Below, in pieces: positions 12,515-27,017 of a stretch of DNA of 64,000 nucleotides. The translations under genes were made by a program, and so were the position numbers. Source of the stretch: Smittia aterrima. Taxonomy: Eukaryota; Arthropoda; Insecta; Diptera; Chironomidae. Position 1 is the first letter of the stretch. Every line of letters starts with the position of its first letter. Under the pieces are notes generated by a model that saw only the letters and a program-made list of their open reading frames with translations, was not told the origin of the DNA and did not search any database. Location: the NCBI GenBank assembly GCA_033063855.1, contig CP093831.1, positions 19,034,001-19,098,000 on the forward strand, read 5' to 3'.

Positions 12515-15500
12515 CTAAAACACAATTATAATTTCTGAAACAAAAACAGAAGCGAGTTTGGAAATATGGAAAGGAAAAACAAGGGGATTTGCGCAATTGA
12601 ATTTTTGCTTGATATCATTTTAGAAAATTCAATTTCATGTTTCACAGATTCGACACAAAAAGAATAAAAATGAAATTCACATTTTGTGCAGGTGAGAAAA
12701 ATCAATAAGCAATCCCGAAGTGTGTTATGAAAATAAGGTTTGCATGAAATAAAAACAGCCAAACAGGAATCAGCTAGCGGAAAAGCAAAGGATTTCTCTT
12801 ACCAGCTGCATCACGATCGCTTATGAAGGAAAAATGTACTCCACCATTATCGCTATTAGCAAGTATTTGTGGTAGAAACTCCTCGACATATTTCGTAACA
12901 TCCTTCTCGTAGATATCGTATATTTTTGCAACACATTGCAACTGAAAGGTAAAGATTTAGAGAACAGGAAAGTTTGCGACATTAGTTATCATTATGTTAT
13001 GTGTTATGGCTCAGATATACGGGTTTTTGAACTGTTCATTTAAATTTTATTTGCTGGAGGACATTAAGTACATCATTTCTTCAGTAACGTTATGAAAAAT
13101 CATAGAGACTGTGTTTTTTGACCATCCAGTTTCTACGTTATCTATGATGCAAATCTTTTTTTTATGGTTGCAAGTTCATAACTAAAAAATTTTAATGAAA
13201 AATAAAATTCACTCACTTTTACCCTTCCTCTATAAAAATGTTCGTTCGTTAAAGGAAGCCTTAAACCTAGTATGGAAGTTTCTCGATTCGTTCCGGGATC
13301 GACAGCCGTGCTGTATCGTATCGTGTATTCAGAATTGTATATTGGCATATCGTTTATCCACCACTCGAGCTTTGCCGGTGGTATTGACGAATTTGATGTA
13401 CAATTTGTTTCTAAGTTCTCTCCTATGCTATAGTATTGTTTAATGTCGTCTATCGTGGGATTCTCCTCCGGAAACTCTGCGTATAAGAGCGACATTCAAA
13501 ATGAAATTGAAACGATATGGTATTTGATTAATTAGATTTGTTTATCGAGGGTAAACATTTGCACTTCTATTCACCTACTACTTGTAATTCTCCTGACACG
13601 ATGTGAGTTTGAAATGAGGGAGCATCGGCACTTACTTCACAAGCATATTTCCCAGATATGTGAGGCTCAACTTTATTTAATACTATTCTACTCGCATTCG
13701 ACGAATCAACCTAAATATATTTGTTGTTTGTGTGGTTAAGGATTCAAAATAAACATGAAAATGGGATTAAATCAGATTAGTTTTGCTGACCACATGAAGA
13801 AATTTTTTAAGAATATCATACGAAAGTGAGATTTTGTGATCGGAATACATAATGAAACAGAAAGAGTGGCAAATCATCAACTCAAATCGACTCACATCAA
13901 CCCGAATGCCAGGTATCCTGAAAGTTTTTATCGACGGAATTTCCTTTGGCGTGTAACGGAAGAACTCTCGTTTTCCTTTGTACCATTTCACCGAATAGAG
14001 ATCGTCATCTTCGAGTTCATAGTCGCACGTCAGAATCGCATTCCGTCCTGATTGAATTGCATTTGGGATTGTTACTGAAATTCAAAATAACTAAATTATA
14101 CTGAATTGTAGTGAAAAAAAGAAATGTGTGTTTGAAAACTTTAACAATTTTTATAGTACCTGAAACCATTCCGAGGCCAGAAACTGTTACATCTGTAAAG
14201 ACAAAAAGTCATAAACCATAAAGACATGAAAAGAAATGTCACGAGTTGGGCTCGTTTTTCTCAATAATGCAAAAATAACAAAAGGAAAATCAGTTTGTCT
14301 TGAATGGCATTTGTTTAATGTTTTTCCTAACCTTTTTCTTAACCCGCCCATTCGCAATTCAAGATTGGGCACATAAAAGCAATAAAGAAGTGATTCGTGA
14401 AGGCGAGAAAAGTAACTTCCCCTCACTTGTTCTTCCTCAGGCAATAAATTGAAAAAAAGGAGTTAGATCTTATGCATTTTTAATACTTGACGAAAAAAAA
14501 AACTTTCTTCTCGTTAAAATAAAAGTTTTCACTTTAAGACTCAAAATTGGATTTAGCTGCGAGAGAGAGAGAGAGAGTTTCTATTAAAGTTTCACTAAAA
14601 ACATTTTCTTTATTATGCAACTGAGTTTCTAATGAGAAGAAATGTGAAACATCATTCAGTCTTTATTTTATCGTCATCAATTTCTTCAAAGTTTTCCTTC
14701 AACTTTTAAATCTCTTAAAGAAGCTTCTTTTCGGGCAAGTAATTTAGGATTTCACCCGGACAAAACAAGATTGTTAGAGCAAACGCTTCGGGATCATTTC
14801 AAAAGAACTTTTTCTTTCGACCCAATTTGCATGAACAGAACTTTCCAGGAAATATATGAGAAAAGAAGACGATGAGACGAGCAGAATCTCGGAAATTCAT
14901 GATTTGTAAATAAAAGTTCTTAAGTAAATTGAATATAAGTGCAGGCAAGAGTTGAGCAGGATACTTTGTAAATTGATGTAAATTTAAGGATGGTCGTTTA
15001 TGGTACATTTTGAGGGTAATTTGAATAGTCGAGAGGTTAAAGCACGGATAAAGGCTCGAGAGAATTGGAAAGAATATCGCAGAAATCCCATAAAATTTAT
15101 GACCATCGAGAGTGATAAAAATACTAAGTTTTATGCTCAGTAACCCTTCTCGTTCGCTTGATCGTAATGATATTATGATGTTTATGAAATTTAATCAGAA
15201 TTTATGGATGTTACGTAAAATGGAGAAATCATGTTAGATTTATGAACTTTGTTGGTGTTTTTTTTTTGAAAGAATCAAAAATAATTTCTCCACAAACAGA
15301 CAAGGGTTAACTCGACAGCAAACAACAATAAGAATTGTAATGGAAAAAGATAATTTATTATTCAAATATTGCCATAGTTAATGAATAATTTTGCCATCAT
15401 TTCGTTCTCGCTTTTGTGATGAGGAACAACAAATAGTAATCTTAATTATCATCAGTTTAAAACAATTTTCAGGCTTAGTTGTCGAATAACTAAGTAATTT

Positions 15501-17575
15501 ATAAGTCATTGGGGTCTTATGCAACATTGAAATTGATTTCACTCTAAGCTTAGTGTATTTTAATAATCGAGCATTGAACTTTTTTGAAGTCTTTTTTTTG
15601 TATATTTATCGAATCCAAAGTTCAATTGAATTCTTGAATTTCAATTAGCAACCGATTAAACGGCAGCGCAAAGTTTATGGATGAAGTTTTTCAATTTTGC
15701 TTGAGCAGTTTCAGAACTATTCGTGAATAAAATGTTTTCAGGTAAATGCAAATTAGTTTTCACAGAATCAAAGACGGCAAAATAAACTTTTGACTATCTC
15801 AGTGATTGCAGAACTCTAAACGCTCCCTGAAGAATTCTATGCTATCAGAAAACATATAGTTAGTTTTAGGTTCTTTGTAAACTGTGGGTAGATCGAATAA
15901 AACTTTAGTTTACCAAAAGTTCATTCTACTCGCAAAGTTCCTTAATTCTAATTTTGTAGCTCCCTTCTTCGATGGCTACGGAGTGAAAAATATTCACGAT
16001 GATCTCAGGCTTATCATTGTCTGACAAAATAATTACACGAGCAACTTTTCTGAGAAGTTTTAATAACGGAAACGTTCTTTGAGGCTATCGTTGGGACGAG
16101 TGGCAGTTTAAAAACGTGAGTAACGTTAGGGAGACGACGAAGAAATTCTTCACGACCATATAAAAGTTTGGAACGAGCGAAAAGCTTCTGACATAAAGGT
16201 CAAACCTGAGAAGCCTATCGGAGCAAGCTTTCTTAGTTACAAAATCTCTCGTGAATTTCGTGTTGCTTGTTTCAGTTAGTTTCGCATTTTTTTCATATTT
16301 TCCTCTTTTAAAATGAAACATACTTGCTTTTTATATTCGAATATCGCTTCGAGGAAGTTTGCTCTTGAAACAAAACGAGAGAAAAAAACGTTGTCGAAAT
16401 GGTCGTCATGCCGTCATTTGCATTTAACTCAGAGTGGGAAGAAAACTCAAACAATGCTATGACATATTCCTTTTAAAATTTGAATTAAACTGTTTGAGAT
16501 GAAAAGCAGAAATTAATTTTTATTGAACTAAGGCTCTCTACCGGACGCATTAAATATTAAAGTTTAATGCCAATAAAAACTTATCATTATGCAGAACAAC
16601 ATTAAATTTCAATCAGTTTTTAATGCGCTCAAAAAGTCTGCTGGCAAAATTATTTAAAATCTGGGTTAATGTACAGTGCAGCAGGCAAACTTCGACGTTG
16701 GTTGGAATGCTTTTGTTGCATAAACTCAGACTCGTCGTTAACTGCGTGAGCTATAAAATACTCATTCGATATTAATGATTCTGAACTAACATGACAGATG
16801 ACAGATCCATCTTGGAGCTATCACTATTAAAGTTGCATTAAAACAATGCAGCAGCGATTTTATATTTATTTGCTTTCATTCGTTTTATGAAAAGCCCGAC
16901 AGCTTTTTCAAAATAAACTGTTTTTTTTTTGAGGTTATCGTGAATTAAATGGCATCTAACTAATTTATCCAATTCCATTTGGAGCAATTCTTTTACATAA
17001 AGCACTTTTAAAATTCTTTTAAAGCCTTCAATTTAAATAATATAAATTGTGTCGCAAAACGTATAATTAATTGCCATGAGGTGGTTTCTTTAAGGGGAAA
17101 GGAGAAGAGCAAATAACGACATAGCAAAACACGAGTTGGACTCGAGCATTAGGAGTAACCAATGAGTTTGTCACGCTAGAGGAAAGAAAATCATTCGATA
17201 AAAATATTATTAGGTGACGAGATTGTGGAAGGAGCCCGAGTAATAAAATAAATTATTGTTTTTATTGCCACTTTTATAATTGTAGAGATTCTGAGTTATA
17301 ACGTTTTGTGTTTGTTGAGTTTTGTGCTTTATTTTGAAGGGGAGACGGGTAATCATTGCCGTATATCAGATAGTCTAAAGCAAAAGCTTTGGAATCTAGA
17401 TGTTTAAGAAAATCCATTAAACGTAGAAGACAAGAAAGAAAGAATGCAAACCCACATATTTTGCTCATCCAACAGAATGATTTTAACAAAAAGAAAATCA
17501 ACAAACAGGCTTACCTTTAATAATAAATGTCATTGACGTGAGAAAATATATCCAATTGTGTAATTTAATTATCAT
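12515..17575 (-). CDS. Beaten path (Beat) family Ig-domain protein
   Basis: Seven coding exons on the minus strand, 5' to 3': 17575-17515, 14192-14160, 14074-13896, 13710-13575, 13476-13217, 12941-12803 and 12534-12515. All junctions are GT-AG and all phases close, giving 275 residues. The start gives a hydrophobic leader (MIIKLHNWIYFLTSMTF). Two Ig-like domains follow: domain 1 with C48 and C115, and motifs YSVKWYKGKREFFRYTPKE and SGKYACEVSADAPSF; domain 2 with C162 and C226, and motifs GENLETNCTSN and RVKLQCVAKIYDIY. These are hallmark Beat motifs. Beat proteins are secreted or membrane-tethered neuronal cell-surface ligands. Known members bind Side-family receptors and control axon defasciculation and target choice. 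The protein ends in DAAEIIIVF with no full transmembrane helix, so secretion is likely. The subclass is not resolved. Family call is strong; the first and last exons are predicted from splice phase only. Confidence 0.88.
14193..17514 (-). other. Long first intron of the beat gene
   Basis: This 3.3-kb intron separates the signal-peptide exon from a 33-base second exon. All other introns of the gene are below 400 bases. I found no coding exon inside it. It contains a (GA)n microsatellite and long AT-rich stretches. Long 5' introns of beat genes in flies often carry enhancers; that is an inference here. Confidence 0.6.
14561..14577. repeat. (GA)n microsatellite
   Basis: A 17-base uninterrupted GA run lies within the first intron of the beat gene. 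Confidence 0.9.
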
Positions 17576-19146
17576 CTTATATCATCTACACTAAGCACTG
17601 TTGGTCTAATTTTCCAAACGACTCGAGATTATACATTTGGCGCACAACACTTTAAAGCATAGTAGCTCATTGTTGAACAGAACGAGCTAGTCAGACAACA
17701 ATTTTCACTCATTTTTCTCCGCTTTTTCTTTTATTCTTTTTTGTTTGCCTCTAATTTGTTTTAATTACAATTATTCGGAGCAAAATTAAAATAAATTTTA
17801 TCGTTCGTTTTGCGAGCTGCGAGGAAACGAAATCATTTATAATCGCTTATCACCTGGCGATGTATTTTTCATTTTTAATTGCAGCCGCTTCAATAAAATC
17901 ACTCGTGGGAGCTCGCAGAGGTGTGATGATTTAATTAGGCTTAGTTTAGTTACACATTTAGTTGATGAATAATTAATGAACTGTCGTTAAGCTCCGCTTT
18001 ATGTTGCAAGCAGATGCCTCGTATCAAACTCTTCAGCTAATCCAACATTTTCACATCGAGCCTCCACATGTTTTCTCTTTCAGAATAACCTTGAAGCTTT
18101 TTATTCTTTTTTTATTGGTCGCGATAATCAAAACACGTCTTGACGGTGGAGGGTTTCACGAAGGACTGCGAGCTTTCTTCGTTTGCTTTGCTATGTCACA
18201 TCAACCAACGATACTCAAACACTTTTATGCGCATGCGGAAAAATCCCTCGAAAAACATTTCCACATTTCATCAATGAAGCAGTTATAAACGACGATTCAA
18301 TGGCCTTGTAGACCAGATAGCAATTAATTATAAAATAAAACCACTAATGAGAGTCACGAAGAAGTCGGCTGGAGCAACGGAAAAGCCATGAAAATTGTTG
18401 AGCTGTGGTGATGCGGTTGTATGTCATGAACAGCAATGTAAAAAATTGTTGAGAAAAAACTTTTATGCCTCAACGGCACTCAACAAGTTGTTAAATGTAA
18501 TTTAATAAAAAAAAATGCAAAGAAAATCGCGCAAAAGAAATGAAAACTACATAAAAACCGTCAAAAGCAGATTTAACTTTAAAATTATTTCAAATGTCCT
18601 CGGCAATCAACATTTAGAATTTTGAATTGTAGTGTTTGTTTAAATTAAATGAAAACATTCAAGAACTGCTGAGTCAACGGGAATGAAGATTGATTCCAGC
18701 TCTTTAATGAGAACTTTTGCTGACAATTCGTTGATGAGACATTTGTCAACTCTCTCGAGCTTAAGACTCATTAGCTCGCTTCAATTACCATTTCTCCCGA
18801 TTACGTAACTTGAAATTATTTCATTTTCATCGAGAAAAAGCGCGATGAGGCTATAATTTTACAATTTCAGTTCAATTGAATATTTACGAATGAATAAACT
18901 TCTGCCTTTGCTTTTGGCTTCTGTTGTTCACTTTCCTGTTGTGAAAGCGTTGAACATTGGAAATTGGTTTGCTCACAGTCACTGAACATTATCCGAATTA
19001 TTTTCGTAAATTAGAGACTTGAGTTTTCATGGCGAAGAAGCTTTAGATATTCAACTTCTATTGATCTCTCGTCTTTCGTTTTCGTCTTCGTAAGTACGTA
19101 AGCGTCACGGTCTCACATGGCCATTAAATGAAGTTAAGTCCATGTC

Positions 19147-19162
19147 AGAGAGAGAGAGAGAG
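19147..19162. repeat. (AG)8 microsatellite
   Basis: Eight uninterrupted AG units in intergenic DNA. Confidence 0.9.
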
Positions 19163-22100
19163 CACATGTGTGCGTTTAAGGTAAATAATGGCACCCACAT
19201 ATAAGATTTTCTTCTTCATGAGAGGCATGAGAGCAATAAATAAAACTTTGGGCGATACTTTTGACGTGAGAAAGATTTCTGCGTTCAGGATGATTTAATG
19301 ATGTGAAGCATTTTCTTTCGTCGAGATTCTTGAGACAAAAACTAGAGCAATGTAAACGAAATTTAAAGTGTATATAACGGTTAATCGCTGCTTAGTCTGT
19401 GGTCCTGTTGAACTAACATGAAGTGTTCTCCAAAGCCTAACAAATCGGTATTGAAGCATAATATTAACGAGAAATTGATTAATTCAAATGTTTTATGCTC
19501 TTCGCTATCTTCCAATGCCAATCGCTCTTATATTGTTGTAGATGCTCTTATATCGAATGAGTCTCAATTTTGCTCTTTTTTTTTGCCACAAGGAAAAGCG
19601 ATTCTCTGGTTTTCTGCACAATCAGAATTAATTTTTTGTGATCAGTCAGCATTGTAAGTTTTCGCCTCCTCTCATCGACGTGGATGAGATGTAAGTAATG
19701 ATGATATTGCTGAAATTTTGCATTCAAAATCATTGTGCAGACTTCATGAGCGAACGTTATTAAAGGTTCTTCCTTTCTTAGTTTGAGTAGTATTACTGAA
19801 TTCCTCTAAAGAGAAAGCTCTTTCCCTTTATACAGATTTGGTTTTTCTCTAGAAATGTTCTTGTCGACAGTCATTCAATGTGAAGCGGGTTTGTTCGTAT
19901 GCTTTGTCGTTAAACTGTCGGCTGATCAGCAAGTTTTAATGGTTCGTAAAACAGGTTAGGGATCGATTACGAAGCAAAGTTGTTTAATAGCTTATCGAGA
20001 AGTCAAAGGGTTGCAAACGAATATAAAAAGTCTTAAGGACAATGTCACACACAAAGGGCATTGATCCCAGGTTTGAGCAACATGGAGCATGTCAGCAAAA
20101 AATATTACTTTTATTTATTAATCGTCTGGATTTTAATTACAGCAGAAACAACAACATCAACAGTTTTATGTATTTCTCCGAATTTATTGCTTTATCTTAG
20201 AGTTTGTTTGTCGAAGCATGAGCGTAATCGTGAAACTTTTGCATGCTCGACAAACTCAATTCGAGTGAGAGTTCTTTTTCCTCATTTTCTTATCGGAAGT
20301 TCGAACAAGGATTCATTGATATACAACATCCGGTGTATACTCAGAAGATGCCACACATGCAAAGACGACTTGCTGCGACTTCCCCCCAACCACATTCAAA
20401 TTTATTGTACTCACTGTGGTGGAGAAAATGTGCAAACATCATGATAAAGCGTTTGATGTAAACATTGAATCTGAATGAATCAAAGGAAGAGATTTCCGCG
20501 AAGCTGAGCAAAATGGAATTAGCAAAATTTCTATTCTTACTGAGAATTTCTCAGAGTCAAGAAATAAAAAATGTCGTTTATGCAAAGTATCATTTTGCTA
20601 AACGGCACGGATAAAATAGTTTTCATGACTCTTTCGGAAGCAACAGAATTTTCCGTTTTACCATGCAACGGAACAATAGAATTAACTCTGAACAGCAATT
20701 TATCACGCTCGCTCCGTATTGTAGTCATAAAAGTAGTTGAGGACTGTCGAAACTAGAAGTACTGTTCAAACAGAAAGGAAACGAGATGGAAACGTAAATG
20801 ATGGAATAATCATGTTGCTTGATTAACCGGCGGCATCAATTTCTAGCATAAATAAGCACGTACGTGATCTTACAGAAGTAATTTATGCTTGGTTGCAAGG
20901 AAAAGAAAGAGAGGAGATTGTGGTTGTGGTGACCAGGTATGAATATTTGTTAGGGAAGGTTCATATGTAGGTGATCTTAGAATTTAAAACGTTTTTTACA
21001 AAACTGTTAATTAGAATAATATAGTATAAAAGTAATAAAGTAATCGAATATTATTTTCGTATACGAAAATTCTATATGTATTTCAAACTTAGAAATTTTC
21101 AGAATGCCAAACAAAAATGGTCACCCTATTGATAAAATGATGAAAAAAATATTCGACTCATGTGTGGTAAATTAAAAGTTAATGTTGAACGAATTCGTTT
21201 TCCTTTAGCGAGCGAAGAGTTTTCATGAGTTTCACACAACACAATGAACTTCCATGGTGATGTGAGGCTTAAACTCAACGCCCTTTTGAGGATTTCGTAT
21301 ATTTCGTTTTCATAACAGCGAGGTTAATTGGATTGGCTCGTGTGCAGTTTGAATATTTAATGGAATTTTCGAAAAGCAATTTAAATTGGTGAATGTGGGT
21401 AAAGTAGTGGTTAAATCATCCATGAACCATCAGAGAGATATAGTCAAAGATTAATTGAATGATTCAATTTGAATCTCATAACAAACTTCGACTGAAAGCA
21501 TTTAATAATTAACAAAGTTGAGAAGAACATCGTCTACGATTCATACCGCTTCTGCGACGAAAAACAATTTCAGGCTGACAATCGCTTTCATTAAGTCAAA
21601 ATTTTGAAAGGTCGAGCTACCTGCTCGCTTCTTCTTCTTCTTAAGATTGTCTTCTTTCATGATGACAATGCTATTGTTTTTTAATTAGACTCTCTTTGTT
21701 TTCATTTATGTCAGCCCAACAAAAGAAATTATACAAAGAAAATGGGAAAGTCTTGTTCATAGTTTGTGAATAACAATGAAAGAATCTCTCATTACGCTAA
21801 TTTATGAGCAGAATTAAGTTCCTTGTGCTTGCAAATCGCTATTTACACGCAAACAATTTTCACAATCTGATAAAGAACTAGATTCAATTATTTGTTTTCA
21901 ATTTCTGTTTATCGCTTAGTTGTTGCACATTTTCTATAAAAAAATCGACTCCGTCAAAATTAACAATTTCATTTAAAAATTTAGAAAAATTACAGCGCCA
22001 CTTTAGACTACGTCCCCAAAACAAAAAAACATTCACTCAAAAAAAAGTAAAACCTGAAATAAATTCATATATCCGTTTTAATATAATTCAATATATTTGC

Positions 22101-25100
22101 TTCTGCTTCGGATCCTTGCAATAAAAAATAAACAAGAAACGTAAATATATATTTTTTTTATTAAAAAATAAATAATTCTCTTTGAATGCGTTAAAAATGA
22201 GTTTTCCGGGTGAAAAAACCGGTCATCCGAATGAAAAATGTTGAAAGGACAATTTCAATTAATCACGTGAATGAGTGAAAGCTCTGATTGATTTCATCAA
22301 ACCTTTCGGTAGTTTTTTAATGAACTTTTTATAAAAGGAACATTCCTGCCTAAGAGAACGAACATCTCAAAATTCAAAACAATAGCTACTGAAATATTCA
22401 AAAAATTTAAATCCCCTTAAAACCTTCTCTGACTCCGAAGTTATTTTTTTTTATAAAATATTTTCCTCGTCGTTGTTTGAATTTGTAAAGTCTGAAAATT
22501 CTTAACGCAATATCATATTGCCAATATGAAGCAATGAAGCCTCAAGAGTTTTGATTCAAGATATTCTAGTAGATTTATTTTGATGGAAACACTCGAATCT
22601 GATGCTTTTCACCTGATTTGAGCTTTTTCGTATTTTGTTTAAGTGGTAAATATCAGAGTAATCTATGTAAATTTATTCGTAAAATATTAAAAACAAATCA
22701 AAGGCTACTTTATGTTAAGTTCAAAATTTCATTTTCGTAAAACTTTTCTTTTGCGTAGGAATGCGGGAGAAAAAAAAATAAAAATTCCGCGGAGTCAGTC
22801 CCCGAACAGCAATTTTAAGCTCGAATGTAATAATTTTAGGTTTCACACTGTAAAATTCACAGGAATGAGAAACATATTTGTCTCTCGAAAGAACAAGAAG
22901 AAAGTCGATGCTCATGATTTATGTTCAGCGCACTCACCCTTTCGCATTGTCGCCTCTGCAAAGCTTGGAAAACTCTCTGGCAAAGCCTTAGTGATCTCGT
23001 TGTTTCTATTGTGTTCATAACGAATCTAGAAAATATTTGCATGTGGAGACTTTGGTATCAAAAGATAGGAATCCCTCAGCAACCATAAATTTTAAATTCA
23101 GAAGATCTTTCTCGTTTTAAAAAATGTACATGAATGAGTCACAAACCATTTTTTCTTGTTCGCTCACATATTCGTTATTAGAACGAGAACTACAGAAAAT
23201 ATAATATCCGACTTGATGAAATATAAACTAACTTTTGCATAAGCTTTAAGAATACATGGAAATAAACGATGAAATATTTTCCATCGCGAAGCCTTCAAAA
23301 TGAAAACAGGAAATATACAAAATTTATGAAAACTCAGCTTTTTCTTCGAAAATTTTGAATAAAGATTGAGAAATTGACTAAAATAGTGTTAAGTTTCTAG
23401 TCTTTAAATTATTTAAGATTGATTAATTTATGAACAAACCCTAACTCGATTGATTCACTCTATTTTCGTAGAATTTAAAGTGCTATAAGCGAGTGAGAAT
23501 CATTCACAGACTTCATGTTTACACAGGTTGTCTTCAATATTTACAGAACAATTTGCAATTTATACTTCACAGGTAGGCTGTTCCTTGATTTCCATAAATT
23601 ACGAGTGAATCATTTAGTCGATATCGGGAAATTTAACGTATCTCGTTGGAATGGAAAATTTGAGTTTATAATTTTGTTCGTTTTTAGATATACCATTCTA
23701 ACGAAACTTTCTAATCAGTTCCAATTTAATTTCACAGAACTGGAAAACGTTTAAACTTTTTTCTTTTGAGAAGCGTCCGGCAAAGATTCAATTTCTAAAA
23801 TCACGAAATTTGTATGCAAGCCGCATTTCTTTTTCGTTATTTTGCTTCGTGCTCGCCATGCAAGAAAAACTGAAGTTTATGTTTGACTTTTTGCTTTTCT
23901 TAGAGAAAAGCTCAACGCAGAACAAGCATCAACAACCTTGAGATAAGCAAAAAGTTCTTCTTCGTCTTCTGTTCAGTGATTAATGTAATTTTCTTCTCAA
24001 TTGTTCCCATCAAACAACACAATTGAACTTTTCTACTGAATATTAATTTTAGTTCATTTCCATATTTTTTTACTCTTCTCGTTTTGTTTACTTGAGACAA
24101 ACTCCTAAATAAACTTTCATTCTTTTTTTTTATTGCGAAATTTTCCTTTGACGTTTTAACCGGAAGGGAAACTTCAAAGAAAAAAAAAACTAAGAATCTC
24201 AGTCTAGAGCAAATAGGAATTAATTTCAAGAAGTTTGTAATTTATCTTAAAGTTCATTTCAATGATTTTGTTGACAAGCTGTTGGAGATATTAGACATTA
24301 ATGTCCATGTAGGAGGATTAGATTTTATTTCAAATGACAAATGATGTCTGTTTCGGCAGACAAATTAATGATTATTTAGAAATCAACACGAACAAGGACG
24401 AGGGAGATGTCTGGTTTTTAAAACAGCAAACTAGCTGTTGTTTTTCTTTAACCTTGGCCTGTTTGTTTTCAAACTTGTCTATCATTACTCTACATTGCCT
24501 TGCCAAAATCGAACCTTTAACAATAAAAAAATCTTTATTCTTAGCAAACAACATAAAAATAATTTCTTTTATGTCAAGCGGAAAGTTTCCATAAGAGAAA
24601 AAGCTTAAAGCGAATTTATTTCAAAGAAAGAAAAAACATAATAAGCTTCATAGTTCGATTGAATAAAGCCGGAGAAGGATCGAGTGGAAATTACAAAAAT
24701 AATCGAGTAACTAGTTTTTTTTATTGCATGGCAACTGTCAAAAGCTTTCATAAATCATTATCATCAATTTGTACAAGTCAAAGCTATCAATAATCCGATG
24801 ACAATACGCATATACGGATCTGAAATCAAAATCCCAGAATTGATTGAAAAGCTCTTGTTTATAACGATAACAATAATTTCAGTTGCATAATTGCATGTTT
24901 TCCGCTTGCAATAAACGTAAATTCAAGTTGATATTACCAAAGTATCAATTACAATGAAATTTAAATACAAAAGTCAACAATCTCAAATACAACTGATACT
25001 TTCAAACATTTCAAAGCTCATGCGCTTAAAATTTTTCATTTAATTCATGGTCTTAAGAGCCGTACTATAAGATAAGATATTCAGATAGAAATTTATCAGA

Positions 25101-26169
25101 AACATTCTTCGATTGAGTTCAATCTCAAGTTAAACATTTCGCAAACGCCTACGTGATAATTCGATATCGAGAAGCCGCAACGCATTAAATCATAAGCAAA
25201 AATAATAATTTATTAAACTGTTAAGCACGTTCTGACCAGTGAGAAAAGCTCGTTTCATTCTCGCTTATGCATTTTTACTGAAAACATAAATTTCGTAAAT
25301 CACGATCAAACATTGTTGAGGCGAAATGATTCTGTAGAATAGAAAAATTTAAAGTAACATTTAGGAAACCTTGATCTTCGCCTCACGACTCGGGTAATTG
25401 AGAAGATATTTTGGAAAATCTTCTTTCTGTATGAAAAGTGGAAATAGGTGGGTTAAATGTCAAAACTAAAAGCTTAGAAAGCAATAAAATTCTTGAGCGG
25501 GATCTTCAAATTCCTTCAAGCCCACTAATCCTTGCAGAGGACATTTTTTGGAATGTTATTGAAGCTTTCGTTACGTAACTCGTCAGTTAATGTCCCTTGG
25601 CAAATGTACTACGCTTTTAGAATTTCGCATCACTCAAGGAACTTCATGCACACTTGTAGTCCTAACTTCTGTTCTCTTGATAGCATACAACAAAAGATAG
25701 CAAAGCTTGCCTGTATAAGTGATTGATTATGGGCTCATCTCTCTCGACTCTTGTTTCAGCCTCGATAAACAAAAGAGGCGACGAGTTCAACATTGTAACG
25801 TGTACATAAATATTTACAGAAAAATTTCCAACATGGATTAAAATATGTTGTTTGAGAGCCGCACACAAACAACAATGATCAAGTATTCTCTCAGCAATGT
25901 TATCAAGAATCCTTAAAGCAGAATGTAGCGTTCAAAGCTTTACAATTGAGTTTATTAAAAGATCCTCGAAAAGTGCGGCATTACATTGAATAAACATGCA
26001 GAAATGACTTTTTGACTTTTTATTCTTTTTGAAGCTGGTTAGGAAGAGTCAAAAACCGGTCAATTCAAGCTTCAATGGCTTTGAAATGTAAAACATTGAT
26101 CTTTACCGCTTCTATTTGATATGATACCTCACGACTACAGTTTAATTTAAAAAACCAGATAATTGCAAC

Positions 26170-27017
26170 TACAGTAACCGTCAAAATTATAGGACCGATG
26201 GGAGATTTTTCATATTTTCCTCTATAACTTTTGAACCAATCATCGGAGTCTAATGATTTTTTCTCAACATTATAGCCAAATAAATTCCGAATCTAGGTAA
26301 TTCAAAGTTTTTTAGTTAAGTTAATTAAACATATTTTTAAATTATTATCAAAAAAATTTAACAGTTTTTTTATGTTTAAAAATATTAGGACCGGTATCGA
26401 AAAATTTGATTTTAAAGATACACTTTATACTTTCAAAGATATTGAGTAAAAGGAATGGATCACGGTTATAGGAGCTATATTTAGCGATATTTTTTTTCAA
26501 TTACAAATTAGCAGTGTCATCAGAATTATCGCAAAACCATAAACATCAAAATTTTAAAATTAAAGCAAGAATATCTTTGAGATTAGTAATCGGAAAGGAA
26601 AAAGTTAAACACTAAATTAAAGCTTAACTAATCATCTTTGAAGTAAATGAATAAACATTTCAAAAAAGTAATAAAATAAAGACACTGTCACATACTTTCT
26701 CAAATTTTTTCTTAATTTTATTACCTTTTTGAAATGTTTATTCAATATCTTTGAAAGTATAAAGTGTATCTTTAAAATCAAATTTTTCGATACCGGTCCT
26801 AATATTTTTAAACATAAAAAAACTGTTAAATTTTTTTGAGAATAATTTAAAAATATATTTAATTGACTTGACTAAAAAACTTTGAATTACCTAGATTCGG
26901 AATTTATTTGGCTATAATGTTGAGAAAAAATCATTAGAATCCGATGATTGGTTCAAAAGTTATAGAGGAAAATATGAAAAATCTCCCATCGGTCCTATAA
27001 TTTTGACGGTTACTGTA
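26170..27017. mobile_element. TA-flanked foldback (MITE-like) element, Tc1/mariner type
   Basis: The left arm 26170-26445 and the right arm 26742-27017 are inverted copies of 276 bases each with only a few percent mismatch. The outer ends read TACAGTAACCGTC and its complement. The inverted repeat proper therefore starts CAGT and is flanked by TA, the target-site duplication of Tc1/mariner elements. The 296-base centre holds no transposase and contains a second, nested inverted repeat (26648-26677 against 26715-26744, 29 of 30 bases). Arms that long with no coding core fit a non-autonomous foldback element mobilised in trans. Confidence 0.88.

Noticed and set aside
18001..18288. 95-codon plus-strand frame just upstream of the beat gene
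   Set aside because: It has an internal hydrophobic run only, starts without leader features and has no similarity I can recognise.
20061..20444. 127-codon plus-strand frame with a hydrophobic stretch near its start
   Set aside because: The internal methionine gives a signal-like run, but the rest has no ordered cysteines, cleavage sites or peptide motif, and an overlapping frame of similar quality exists. I regard it as chance.
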